From JAKGBX01 sp965366835 (GTDB lineage Bacteria; Pseudomonadota; Alphaproteobacteria; Rhodobacterales; Rhodobacteraceae): a DNA stretch of 64,000 bases. The DNA lies in NCBI GenBank assembly GCA_965366835.1, contig CBDUGF010000003.1, forward strand, positions 5,162 through 69,161, read 5' to 3'. Both the position numbers and the translations under genes were made by a program. The notes below the pieces were generated by a model. It searched no databases and was not told the DNA's origin. It saw only the letters and a list, made by a program, of their open reading frames with translations. Every line of letters starts with the position of its first letter. Position 1 is the first letter of the stretch. This document shows, in pieces, positions 17,429 through 25,113 of the stretch.

Positions 17429-18733
17429 ATGCGCTGGAAGTCCGAGCGTTACACCGGCTGGGGCCGCGCCATCGAAGCCGAGGGCGATCTGGCCCGCCCC
17501 GAGCGCATTTCCTCCTTGCGCGATCTGCCCCCCACCCCGGCTTTCGGCGCGCGCCGCTCCTATGGCGATGCCTGCCTCAATTCCGATGGCCGCGCCATCG
17601 ACATGACCCGGCTCGACCGGATCCTGTCATTTGATCCCGAAACCGGTGTTGTCGAGGCCGAAGCGGGCGAGTCCCTGGGCGAGCTGGCGCGCCTCCTGGT
17701 GCCGCGCGGCTGGATTCCCCGGGTCTTGCCCGGCACCGGCCATACCACGGTGGGCGGCGCCATCGGCATGGATGTGCACGGCAAGAACCATCACCGCGAC
17801 GGCGCCTTCGGGGCCCATGTCATCGCGATCCGACTGATCCATCAGGGCAAGGTCAAACTGATCACGCCCGAGAAAAACGCCAGCCTGTTTCGCGCCACCA
17901 TCGGTGGGCTGGGCCAGACCGGGCTGATCCTGTCGGCCAGGCTGCAAATGGCGCCCTGCCCCGGCGAGGCGATGTCGGTGCGCGACAGCCGCGCCGGCAA
18001 TCTCGAGGAACATCTCGCTCTGCTCGACGCCTCGAGCGCGCCCTATACCGTCGGCTGGGTCGATGTCACGGCGCGGGGCGAGAGTCTGGGCCGCGGCATC
18101 GTCGAAGAGGCCGAGCACAGCCTCGAGCCCGCGCCGAAACCGGGCAAACCCAGATCGGTCCCGTTCAACGCGCCGAAATTCGCCCTCTCACGCCCGGTGG
18201 TCAGGGCATTCAACGCCCGCTTCTACGGTCGCATCCCCGAAGCCGGGCGCAGCCGCATCCGCACCATCCCCGATTTCTTCTTCCCGTCCGACCGGGTGCT
18301 CTATTGGAACCGGATCTATGGCAAGCGCGGCTTCCACCAGTTCCAATGCGTGCTGCCCATTGGCCAGGCCGCCATGCTGCGCGACATGCTCGGCGATATC
18401 GCCCGCACCGGGCTGGCCTCGCCGCTGGCATTGCTCAAGCGGCTGGGCCCCGAGGGCCTCGGCATGCTGTCGTTTCCGATGGAGGGCTATACCCTGGCCG
18501 TCGACTTTCCCAACCGGGAACAGGCGCTCGGGCTGATCCGCCGCCTGGGCGAGCAGGCAAGCGAGGCCGGTGGCCGGGTCTACCTCGCCAAGGATTCGCT
18601 GGCCGATGGCGCTGCGATCAAGGCGATGTATCCCGAGCATGGCACCTGGGCGGCAGAGGCGGCCAGGGCCGATCCCGATCGCCTGCTCGAGACCGACATG
18701 ATCCGGCGGCTGGATCTCAGGAGCACGACATGA
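17429..18733 (+). CDS. DprE1-like FAD-dependent oxidoreductase
   Basis: In mycobacteria DprE1 oxidises decaprenylphosphoryl-ribose to the 2-keto intermediate on the way to the arabinose donor. The 434-residue product matches along its length: the FAD_binding_4 domain with RRSYGDACLNSDGRAIDMT, TVGGAIGMDVHGKNHH, and the C-terminal GKRGFHQFQCVLP, LSFPMEGYTLAVDFPNREQ and VYLAKDSLADGAAIKAMYP. The position matching the benzothiazinone-reactive cysteine of M. tuberculosis DprE1 (NICVDFP, from memory) is alanine here (TLAVDFP). It overlaps the DprE2-like gene by ATGA. The lipid-linked substrate and glycan product are unknown in this organism. Confidence 0.82.
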   Translation: MRWKSERYTGWGRAIEAEGDLARPERISSLRDLPPTPAFGARRSYGDACLNSDGRAIDMTRLDRILSFDPETGVVEAEAGESLGELARLLVPRGWIPRVLPGTGHTTVGGAIGMDVHGKNHHRDGAFGAHVIAIRLIHQGKVKLITPEKNASLFRATIGGLGQTGLILSARLQMAPCPGEAMSVRDSRAGNLEEHLALLDASSAPYTVGWVDVTARGESLGRGIVEEAEHSLEPAPKPGKPRSVPFNAPKFALSRPVVRAFNARFYGRIPEAGRSRIRTIPDFFFPSDRVLYWNRIYGKRGFHQFQCVLPIGQAAMLRDMLGDIARTGLASPLALLKRLGPEGLGMLSFPMEGYTLAVDFPNREQALGLIRRLGEQASEAGGRVYLAKDSLADGAAIKAMYPEHGTWAAEAARADPDRLLETDMIRRLDLRSTT

Positions 18734-19467
18734 GCGAGACATGGATCATACTTGGCGCCACTTCCTCGATGGCGCGGGCTCTGGCACGCGCCCTGGCCGA
18801 ACAGGGCCACGCGCTGCTTCTGGCCGGGCGCGACATGGAAGATATCAAGCGCCTCGCCGCCGATTGCCTGGCCCGCGGCGCGGCGCTGGCCGATGCCGTG
18901 GCCTTCGACGCGCGCAAACCGGCGACATTCGCGCCGCTGATAGAAAGGCTCGCCGATCAGGAGGGGATGCTCAATGCCGCCGTCTTCGTCGGCTCGATGC
19001 CCGAACAGGCGGCGATCGACGCCGATCCGTCGCTGATCGACGGCACGGTGATCGACAGCTTCACCGGCCCGGCCCGGTTTTTGCAGATGATGGCGCCTTT
19101 GATGGAGGCACGCGGCGGCGGCACGGTGGTCGGCATCGGCTCGGTCGCCGGAGATCGCGGCCGTCTGGGCAACTATGTATACGGTGCCGCCAAGGCCGGG
19201 TTCCACACCTATCTCTCGGGCCTGCGCAACCGCCTCGCGCGCGCGGGCGTGCATGTGGTGACGGTAAAGCCCGGATATGTCGATACCGCGATGACCTGGG
19301 GCATCGAGGGCATGTTTCTCGTCGCCGCGCCCGAAAAGGTGGCCGCCGACATCCTCAAGGCGGTGGAGAAACGCCGCAACGTGATCTACACGCCGTTCTT
19401 CTGGCGCTACATCATGGCCGTGATCCGCGCGATCCCGGAACCGATCTTCAAGCGCCTGTCGATCTGA
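18730..19467 (+). CDS. DprE2-like short-chain dehydrogenase/reductase
   Basis: In mycobacteria DprE2 reduces the 2-keto sugar to decaprenylphosphoryl-arabinose with NADH. The 245-residue SDR has the cofactor motif ILGATSSMARALARALAEQG at the N-terminus, VGSMPEQ around residue 90, catalytic Ser in GIGSVAGDRGRLGNYVYGAAK with the Tyr-X-X-X-Lys pair, and VKPGYVDTAMTWG. The C-terminal segment FFWRYIMAVIRAIPEPIFK is hydrophobic and amphipathic, as in DprE2, consistent with membrane association. It is translationally coupled to the DprE1-like gene, so the two act together as a 2'-epimerase. Confidence 0.83.
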   Translation: MSETWIILGATSSMARALARALAEQGHALLLAGRDMEDIKRLAADCLARGAALADAVAFDARKPATFAPLIERLADQEGMLNAAVFVGSMPEQAAIDADPSLIDGTVIDSFTGPARFLQMMAPLMEARGGGTVVGIGSVAGDRGRLGNYVYGAAKAGFHTYLSGLRNRLARAGVHVVTVKPGYVDTAMTWGIEGMFLVAAPEKVAADILKAVEKRRNVIYTPFFWRYIMAVIRAIPEPIFKRLSI

Positions 19468-19503
19468 GACGGTTCCGGCGCATCCGGGCCGTTTCGAAGC
19501 TCT

Positions 19504-20376
19504 TCAGCCGCCGCCAGCCACATCGACATTGAAGACGCAGCCATCGCTGACCAGCATCGGCTGGGTCCGGCAGAGGCCGCGCGCGGTCTGGAACGCGGCC
19601 AGAACCTTGGGCACATAATCGCGGGTTTCGGCAAAGGGCGGCACGCCGCCATGCTTGCGCACCGCGCCTTCCCCGGCGTTATACCCGGCCAGCACGAGAA
19701 TCGGATCGCGGTCGAACTCCTTCATCAGGAAATCTAGAAACGCGACTCCGCCCTTGATGTTGTCACCGGGCTGATTGACATCGGTCACGCCAAAGCGTGC
19801 GGCGGTATCGGGCATCAGCTGCATCAGCCCCTGCGCCCCGGCCGACGAGACCGCATCGCTCTTGCCCGCCGATTCGACCGCGATCACCGCCAGAACCAGC
19901 GCCGGCGAGACCTCGGTGCCGATGGTGGCGCGCAGAATGTCGGCGCCGCGCAGCCGGGCGATGTCTTGCAGGCCCTGCAACCGGGGTGACAGCACGCCGC
20001 CCTGCCCGCCCGGCGGATTGGCAATGCGGTTGAGCGCCAGTTCGAGCCGCCCGGGGCCGCTTTGATCGAGCGTCGGCGATATCTTGTCCCAGAACCAGGC
20101 ATAGGTGCCGGGGCGGTCCTTGGCCCCCGCTTCGCCGCCGCCAGGCACGGCGCCCGGCTCCGGCGCGACATCGGGATCCGATTTGCGCGCCAGTTTGGGG
20201 TTCTGGCGTGCCATGTCCTCGGGGGTGATATGAATGGTGATGCGCTTCTTGGAGCTGCCCTTCTTGGGCGGCGCCACCTTCTTGAAGGTAAACTCCTCGA
20301 AGGGCTTGGGCGCATCGGCCAGCCCCGGCGCAGCCCAGATCAGGGCCACAGCCACAGTCATTATAATACGTCGCAT
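19504..20376 (-). CDS. Lytic transglycosylase (SLT domain)
   Basis: Periplasmic muramidase that cleaves peptidoglycan with 1,6-anhydro product formation. The 290-residue protein has a signal peptide (IIMTVAVALIWAAPGLA), a proline/lysine-rich linker and a C-terminal SLT domain with catalytic Glu168 in LAVIAVESAGKSD, then SSAGAQGLMQLMPDTAARFG and LVLAGYNAGEGAVRKHGGVP. The neighbouring Tad genes suggest it opens the wall for the pilus machine, although it is transcribed away from them. It is convergent with the DprE2-like gene. Confidence 0.92.
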   Translation of the reverse strand: MRRIIMTVAVALIWAAPGLADAPKPFEEFTFKKVAPPKKGSSKKRITIHITPEDMARQNPKLARKSDPDVAPEPGAVPGGGEAGAKDRPGTYAWFWDKISPTLDQSGPGRLELALNRIANPPGGQGGVLSPRLQGLQDIARLRGADILRATIGTEVSPALVLAVIAVESAGKSDAVSSAGAQGLMQLMPDTAARFGVTDVNQPGDNIKGGVAFLDFLMKEFDRDPILVLAGYNAGEGAVRKHGGVPPFAETRDYVPKVLAAFQTARGLCRTQPMLVSDGCVFNVDVAGGG

Positions 20377-20746
20377 GTTTGCGATCTGCCCTGCCTCGGT
20401 ATTCTTGCAATAGATTATCGCAGATATCCGCGTTCCCGGCCAGTTCGCGCCCGGTTAAACGGCTAAATCGCCGGAAATGCTGCCACATTTACCACGCCTT
20501 AACCTTTGAATCCGTGAACAAGCAGGTGATTTACAAATCTTTTTTCCTTTGTTTTCATTTCGTTAATGCCTTTTTGCCCGGCGCCCCGGAAAAACACGTG
20601 AATTGCTAAAATCGCGCCCAATTCCTGCCCGATTCCGCTGGCTATATATGTCCATACCGAGACGGCAACGGGCCAACGAGAGAGGACGGTCCGAAGATGT
20701 TGCTGACAAGGTGTTAATGCAACTGATCCTTTGGAGGGACGAAACC
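20377..20746. promoter_or_regulatory. 370-bp divergent region between the transglycosylase and pilin genes
   Basis: No gene is supported, and frames here are short and atypical. The sequence is richer in A+T than its surroundings, with TTTTTTCC and TATATA (20643-20648) as the most promoter-like elements, and a GGAGG ribosome-binding site at 20732-20736 before the first pilin. No convincing -35 element is visible. It probably contains the promoter of the pilin genes. Confidence 0.45.
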
Positions 20747-20926
20747 ATGATCAAATTCATCAAAAACTTCCGCAAAGACGAAGACGGCGCTGTCACGGTT
20801 GACTGGGTTGTGCTGACCGCTGCTGTTGTCGGCCTGGCAGTTGCCGCGATCGCCTCGATCGACACTGCCACCGACAGCCTGGTGACTGCAACGACCGACC
20901 ACATGGCCACCGCAGCACCTAACTAA
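20747..20926 (+). CDS. Flp-type prepilin 1 (Tad pilus)
   Basis: A 59-residue type IVb-like prepilin. The leader is short and basic (MIKFIKNFRKDEDG), with predicted cleavage after Gly14 by the prepilin peptidase encoded at 31403. The mature N-terminus AVTVDWVVLTAAVVGLAV is hydrophobic, with an acidic residue at +5 (Asp19) in place of the usual Glu. It has a strong GGAGG ribosome-binding site. It is probably the major pilin, as the first gene of the Tad block with a hairpin downstream. A second similar pilin follows at 21087. Confidence 0.85.
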   Translation: MIKFIKNFRKDEDGAVTVDWVVLTAAVVGLAVAAIASIDTATDSLVTATTDHMATAAPN

Positions 20927-20957
20927 GTATCGGGCGAAAGCTCATACCAAGATACGA

Positions 20958-20987
20958 GGGGTCGCGCCCGACCTGGCGCGGCCCCTT
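20958..20987 (+). terminator. Stem-loop between the two pilin genes
   Basis: An 11-bp stem (GGGGTCGCGCC with GGCGCGGCCCC, one G-U pair) encloses CGACCT. It is followed by only two T residues, so it may be a partial terminator or a 3' mRNA stabiliser that raises pilin 1 yield over downstream genes. Confidence 0.6.
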
Positions 20988-21086
20988 GCCCTCAAGAAAC
21001 GACCATGACGTCTCGCAGCCTTCAGAATATTGCGCGTGCGGGATTCCAGACAACGATATCTGTTACAATGCGAACGGGAGACTGAC

Positions 21087-21263
21087 ATGAAAATCCGGGT
21101 TAAATCCGTCCTGCACGACGAATCCGGCGCAGTCACCGTCGATTGGGTGGTCCTGACGGCCGCCGTCATCGGCCTGCTCATCGGCAGCTTCAGCCTGTTC
21201 GTCGATACCAAGAACGATATCAACGCAGGCACCGCGGCCCTGATCAGCAGCGTCACTTTCTGA
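21087..21263 (+). CDS. Flp-type prepilin 2 (Tad pilus)
   Basis: A 58-residue paralogue of the preceding pilin. The leader ends ...HDESG with cleavage predicted after Gly14, and the mature start AVTVDWVVLTAAVIGL is identical to pilin 1 through 14 residues. The C-terminal half (SFSLFVDTKNDINAGTAAL) is different. The start is supported by GGGAGAC upstream. Mature length would be about 44 residues, which is short for a pilin. It may be a minor pilin or an alternative subunit. Confidence 0.82.
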   Translation: MKIRVKSVLHDESGAVTVDWVVLTAAVIGLLIGSFSLFVDTKNDINAGTAALISSVTF

Positions 21264-21593
21264 GCCCTGGCCTCTGGTCTTCGGCCTCCCGGTCGATCCC
21301 GGGGGCTTCGCCTGAGGGCTTCGCCCGAGAACCTCGCCCGACCGGATGGTCGGGCCATTGGCATTTGCGCAAGTCACCTGCCAATGTCTGCCCCGGGCGA
21401 TCCGCCACGCCCGCAGATCCCCGATCCGCAGCTCCCCGGCCCACATTCCAGATTCGAGCGATCACAAACGCTCCCTTTGATTTCCCTTTTTTCGACATAT
21501 TCCTATGTCAGGAACAACGTTGAGCAGCCGCGATGAAACTGTCGCGCGCCCCGAAGAACATCCGGGGTAAACAGATCAAAGAAAGGAAGCGCC
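21264..21593. promoter_or_regulatory. 330-bp gap with several inverted repeats upstream of cpaB
   Basis: No gene. It contains a hairpin GCCCGACC-GGAT-GGTCGGGC (21336-21355), an inverted repeat CATTGGCA/TGCCAATG (21356-21386), and a compact operator-like palindrome GACATA-TTCC-TATGTC (21494-21509) about 85 bp before cpaB. The first two may end the pilin transcript, and the last may be a regulatory site of the export genes. CpaB has a ribosome-binding site AAAGGAAG. Confidence 0.45.
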
Positions 21594-22451
21594 ATGCGTT
21601 CCGTATTCGGACTTGTCCTTATCGTCGGTCTTGGTCTGGCAGGATTTGCCGTCTATATGGCCAAAAACCAGTTCTCCGCTTATGAGGCCGAGTTGGAGCG
21701 CCAGCGCCTGGCGAATGGTGGGTTGATTGACACTGTCGAGATCTTCGTCGCGACCAAACCCATGAAATACGGCGACATACTGTCAACGGAGAATGTGCGC
21801 CTGGTCAAATGGCCGGCGCAGCTTCAGCCCGAGGGCGTGTTCTATACCGCCGAACAGCTGTTCCCGATCCCGGGCGAAGACCGGGTCATGCTGCGCGCGA
21901 TCGAGACCAACGAAGCGATCACCGCAGTGAAAGTGACCAAACCGGGCGAAATCGCCGGGATCACCGCCCTTCTGGAGCGCGGTATGCGGGCCTTTGCCAT
22001 CAAGGTCGACGTGTCTTCCGGGGTTTCGGGCTTCCTGCGCCCCGGTCACAAGGTCGATGTCTACTGGACCGGCGAGGTCACCAGCAATGACGGCAATTCG
22101 CGCGGCGAGATCACCAAGCTGATCGAAACCGGGGTGCAGATCGTGGCGATCGACCAGTCGGCGAATGTCGACAGCCCCAATGCCACCATCGCCCGCACCG
22201 TGACGGTTTCGGTCAAGCCGCACCAGGTCGCCGGGTTGGCCCAGGCACAGACCACCGGTCGGTTGTCGCTCTCGCTCCAGGGGTCCGAGGATGACACTGT
22301 CGCCGAGGACATCGAGATCGACCAGAACACGCTTCTGGGCATCGCGAGAGCCGAGGCACCGGCGCCGGCACCGAAGGAAAAAGAGGTTTGCACCATCCGA
22401 ACACGCCGCGGCGCCGACGTGGTGGAGATTCCGATCCCCTGCACAAACTGA
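21594..22451 (+). CDS. cpaB: Flp pilus assembly protein CpaB
   Basis: Periplasmic component of the Tad secretin complex. The 285-residue protein has an N-terminal membrane anchor (VFGLVLIVGLGLAGFAVYMA), a SAF domain beginning VEIFVATKPMKYGDILSTENV, and an RcpC-like region RGMRAFAIKVDVSSGVSGFL followed by RPGHKVDVYWTG. A cysteine pair occurs near the C-terminus (VCTIRTRR...IPCTN). It precedes cpaC as in other Tad loci. The stop codon is overlapped by a 14-bp palindrome AGCGGTTAACCGCT (22451-22464). Confidence 0.93.
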   Translation: MRSVFGLVLIVGLGLAGFAVYMAKNQFSAYEAELERQRLANGGLIDTVEIFVATKPMKYGDILSTENVRLVKWPAQLQPEGVFYTAEQLFPIPGEDRVMLRAIETNEAITAVKVTKPGEIAGITALLERGMRAFAIKVDVSSGVSGFLRPGHKVDVYWTGEVTSNDGNSRGEITKLIETGVQIVAIDQSANVDSPNATIARTVTVSVKPHQVAGLAQAQTTGRLSLSLQGSEDDTVAEDIEIDQNTLLGIARAEAPAPAPKEKEVCTIRTRRGADVVEIPIPCTN

Positions 22452-22489
22452 GCGGTTAACCGCTTGTGTTCGCAACAAGAAAATCGAGT

Positions 22490-22508
22490 GGGGGGCAGCT
22501 TGCCCCCC
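22490..22508 (+). terminator. GC-rich hairpin between cpaB and cpaC
   Basis: GGGGGGCA and TGCCCCCC enclose GCT, an 8-bp stem. It has no strong T-run (TCTCC follows). It could attenuate or stabilise the transcript in the 218-bp gap before cpaC. Confidence 0.5.
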
Positions 22509-22669
22509 TCTCCGTTAGCAGCCCAGGAGTCAGGTCTGTTGCGGGTTATCCACATAAACAGCCCCACAGAAGCCATTGATTCTTGCATAAAAACTTAAAA
22601 TGACGCATGGTCCCCTCGAATATGGGCATAAAGACCCGCAATGAGGCGTGATCGGAGAGGCAGGTCACA

Positions 22670-24097
22670 ATGAAAAAGAGCAGATTTCTGACAGCAGCCC
22701 TGTTGGGCATGACGATTGGATTGGCGAATGTGCCGGATGTCGGCGTGGCCGAATCCCTGCGTGTCGTCAAACGTGGCACATCTTCCAAACTTAGTGTGCC
22801 GATGAACCGTGCAGTTGTCGTGGAAAGCGACGTGCCCTTTGCCGAGCTGTCGATCGCCAATCCGTCGATCGCCGATATCTCGTCACTGAGCGACCGCACC
22901 ATCTACGTGCTGGGCAAATCGCCCGGCCTGACCACGCTGACCCTGCTGGACGCCAATGGCCAGCTGATCACCAACGTGGATGTGCATGTCGCCGCGGATA
23001 TTTCCGAATTCAAGGAGCGGCTGCGGCAAATCCTGCCGGGCGAACAGATCGAGGTACGCACCGCCAATGACGGTATCGTGCTCTCGGGCACAGTATCATC
23101 GTCGCAGAAATTGCAACGTGCGCTCGATCTGGCCGAACGTTATGCGCCCGAGCGGGTGTCCAACCTGATGGGTGTGGGCGGGGTGCAGCAGGTGATGCTG
23201 AAAGTCCGCTTTGCCGAGATGCAGCGCACCGTGTCGAAATCGCTCAGCACCTCGCTGGCCCTGAACGGCAACATGTTCGGCGGCGGTCTCGGCGTCAATG
23301 GCGGCACCAACACCAACAATAACGCCGGCGCGGTTGCCACCTCGCTGGGCGGCACCATCCCGGCCGTATCCGAGAACAATGGCGCCATGCTGTTTGGCTT
23401 CAATGCCGGCGCCGTCGAAGTCGGCGTGTTGCTGGAAGCCCTTGAAAGCAAAGGCGTTGTCCGCACCCTGGCGGAGCCCAACCTGACCGCCCTTTCGGGT
23501 CAGGAAGCGAAATTCCTAGCCGGTGGCGAATATCCCATCCCGGTCAGCCAGGACAACGGCGCGATTACCATCGAGTTCAAACCCTTTGGTGTTGAGTTGA
23601 ACTTCACACCACGGGTTGTGGACGGTGATCTGATCAATCTCGAGCTTGAGGCCGCGGTTTCATCGCTTGATCCGACCAACGCCGCCACGTTCAACAACTT
23701 CTCGATCAGCGCCTTCAAGCGCCGCGAGACCTCGACCACCGTTGAAATGCGCGACGGTGAAAGCTTCGCCATCGCCGGCCTGTTGCAAGACGACTTCCGC
23801 GATGTGAACGGCCAGGTGCCATGGCTCGGCGATGTGCCGGTCCTGGGCGCTCTGTTCCGGTCGGCCTCGTATCAGCGGGCTCAATCCGAACTGGTCATCA
23901 TCGTGACCGCTCATCTGGTCACGCCGACACGCGGCGAAGCTCTGGCCCTGCCCACCGATCGGGTGCGGCCGCCGAGCGAAAAAGACTTGTTCCTGAATGG
24001 CAAGGTGGCCACTGATAGCCGCCGTCCGACCCGCGGCGCAGCCGGGGAAGTTGCCAAACAGGATTTCACCGGCTCTTATGGCTATGTAATGGACTGA
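22670..24097 (+). CDS. cpaC: Tad pilus outer-membrane secretin CpaC/RcpA
   Basis: Forms the outer-membrane pore of the Tad machine. The 475-residue protein has a signal peptide, an N-terminal pilus-secretin N domain (SVPMNRAVVVESDVPFAELS), a BON-like domain around residues 115-165 (GIVLSGTVSSSQKLQRALDL), and the secretin domain with VRTLAEPNLTALSGQEAKFL, GGEYPIPV and LGDVPVLGALFRS, then ELVIIVTAHLV. The ribosome-binding site is GAGAGG. Its partners are CpaB and the OmpA-like lipoprotein. Confidence 0.95.
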   Translation: MKKSRFLTAALLGMTIGLANVPDVGVAESLRVVKRGTSSKLSVPMNRAVVVESDVPFAELSIANPSIADISSLSDRTIYVLGKSPGLTTLTLLDANGQLITNVDVHVAADISEFKERLRQILPGEQIEVRTANDGIVLSGTVSSSQKLQRALDLAERYAPERVSNLMGVGGVQQVMLKVRFAEMQRTVSKSLSTSLALNGNMFGGGLGVNGGTNTNNNAGAVATSLGGTIPAVSENNGAMLFGFNAGAVEVGVLLEALESKGVVRTLAEPNLTALSGQEAKFLAGGEYPIPVSQDNGAITIEFKPFGVELNFTPRVVDGDLINLELEAAVSSLDPTNAATFNNFSISAFKRRETSTTVEMRDGESFAIAGLLQDDFRDVNGQVPWLGDVPVLGALFRSASYQRAQSELVIIVTAHLVTPTRGEALALPTDRVRPPSEKDLFLNGKVATDSRRPTRGAAGEVAKQDFTGSYGYVMD

Positions 24098-24120
24098 TGC
24101 AAATGCGGGGGCATAAGCAC

Positions 24121-24777
24121 ATGATAAAACTGATTGCACCAATCAGCCTTGTGGCGCTGACCGCTTGCGCGGTGGACACTCCCGGCGGACCATCCTTCTT
24201 CCGGGAAGCCGGGTCGGGCGTCGATGACGGCTACTTCGGCAACGCAACGATGAACAACACCCAGATAATGTCGGGCGAACGAAGCTACGTTCACAGTCTG
24301 GCCAGCCGATTCGCCCAGGAAGTGCCATCAACGGTGAACTTCGCCTTTGACTCGGCAATCCTCGACGCCGGCTCGCGCGATACGCTGCGCCAGCAGGCGA
24401 TCTGGATCCGCCAGTTCCCCGAAGTCCGCTTCCGGGTCTATGGTCACGCCGATGCGCCGGGCTCCAACGCCTATAACAAGCGCCTCGGCCTGCGCCGCGC
24501 CAAGGCGGTCGTCGCCTACCTGACAAGCCAGGGCATCAGTCGCTCACGGCTCGAGGCGGTGGCTTCGTTTGGCGAAACCCAGCCGGTCATCGCCACCCAG
24601 GGCCGCGAACGCCGCAACCGGCGCACCGTGACCGAAGTGACCGGATTCGTCCGCAACCATCCCAGCGTACTCGATGGCAAATACGCCGCCATCGTCTATC
24701 GCGAATATATCGCCAGCGCGGTTCCACCGTCCGCGCTGTCAGGGATCAGCGGACAAGATTTCAAGACATCGGAATAA
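24121..24777 (+). CDS. OmpA-family lipoprotein in the CpaD position of the Tad locus
   Basis: A 218-residue outer-membrane-anchored protein that probably ties the Tad secretin to peptidoglycan. The lipobox SLVALTAC gives Cys16 as the acylation site. An OmpA-like domain lies at about 70-175: FAFDSAILDAGSRDTLRQQA, FRVYGHADAPGSNAYNKRLG and RRNRRTVTEVTGFV. ATG 24121 has GGGGG nine bases upstream; ATG 24097, overlapping the cpaC stop, is an alternative giving an eight-residue longer leader. It occupies the place of cpaD, and no CpaD homologue is seen. Confidence 0.85.
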   Translation: MIKLIAPISLVALTACAVDTPGGPSFFREAGSGVDDGYFGNATMNNTQIMSGERSYVHSLASRFAQEVPSTVNFAFDSAILDAGSRDTLRQQAIWIRQFPEVRFRVYGHADAPGSNAYNKRLGLRRAKAVVAYLTSQGISRSRLEAVASFGETQPVIATQGRERRNRRTVTEVTGFVRNHPSVLDGKYAAIVYREYIASAVPPSALSGISGQDFKTSE

Positions 24778-25113
24778 CATAGCGGGGCGCCTTCGGGCGC
24801 CCCTGCTTTTCAGGCGATCGCTTCGCCTTTCAATCGATCTTCAATCAGACCCACTTGCGCAAGGCAGGGCTTTGCCGCCCTGCCCCGGCGATTCCCGTCA
24901 GCGGATATCATTCGCTCCTGGCCGCTTCATCGTCGCAAGATTCCGCACAATTTCGGCTTTTTAGCCCTAATGTTGCCCCACTTTCCCGAGAGATTAGCGC
25001 CAATAGGAAAAGTGTGCCCGCCAGAAATGGGCGCCGGGTCCGGGCTTGTTGCGGCGAGGTTTGCTTGTCACGCGGTCCATCTTCACGACCCGCATCAAGA
25101 AGGATGAGAGGCA
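24778..25113. promoter_or_regulatory. 336-bp gap between the OmpA-like gene and cpaE
   Basis: No gene. Besides the terminator at 24784 it holds a second 8-bp hairpin (GGCAGGGC-TTTGCC-GCCCTGCC, 24863-24884). The stretch 24940-25010 is less GC-rich (GGCTTTTTAGCCC, AATAGGAAAAG) and may contain the cpaE promoter. The cpaE ribosome-binding site is GAGAGG. Confidence 0.4.
24784..24810 (+). terminator. TTCG-loop terminator after the OmpA-like gene
   Basis: GGGGCGCC and GGCGCCCC form an 8-bp stem closed by TTCG, followed by TGCTTTT. This is the strongest terminator inside the Tad block and suggests that cpaE onward has its own promoter. Confidence 0.8.

Noticed and set aside
20379..20609. 76-codon plus-strand frame between the transglycosylase and pilin genes
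   Set aside because: Composition is unlike the coding DNA around it (Cys/Phe/Lys mix from an A+T-rich stretch), with no ribosome-binding site and no similarity to known proteins.
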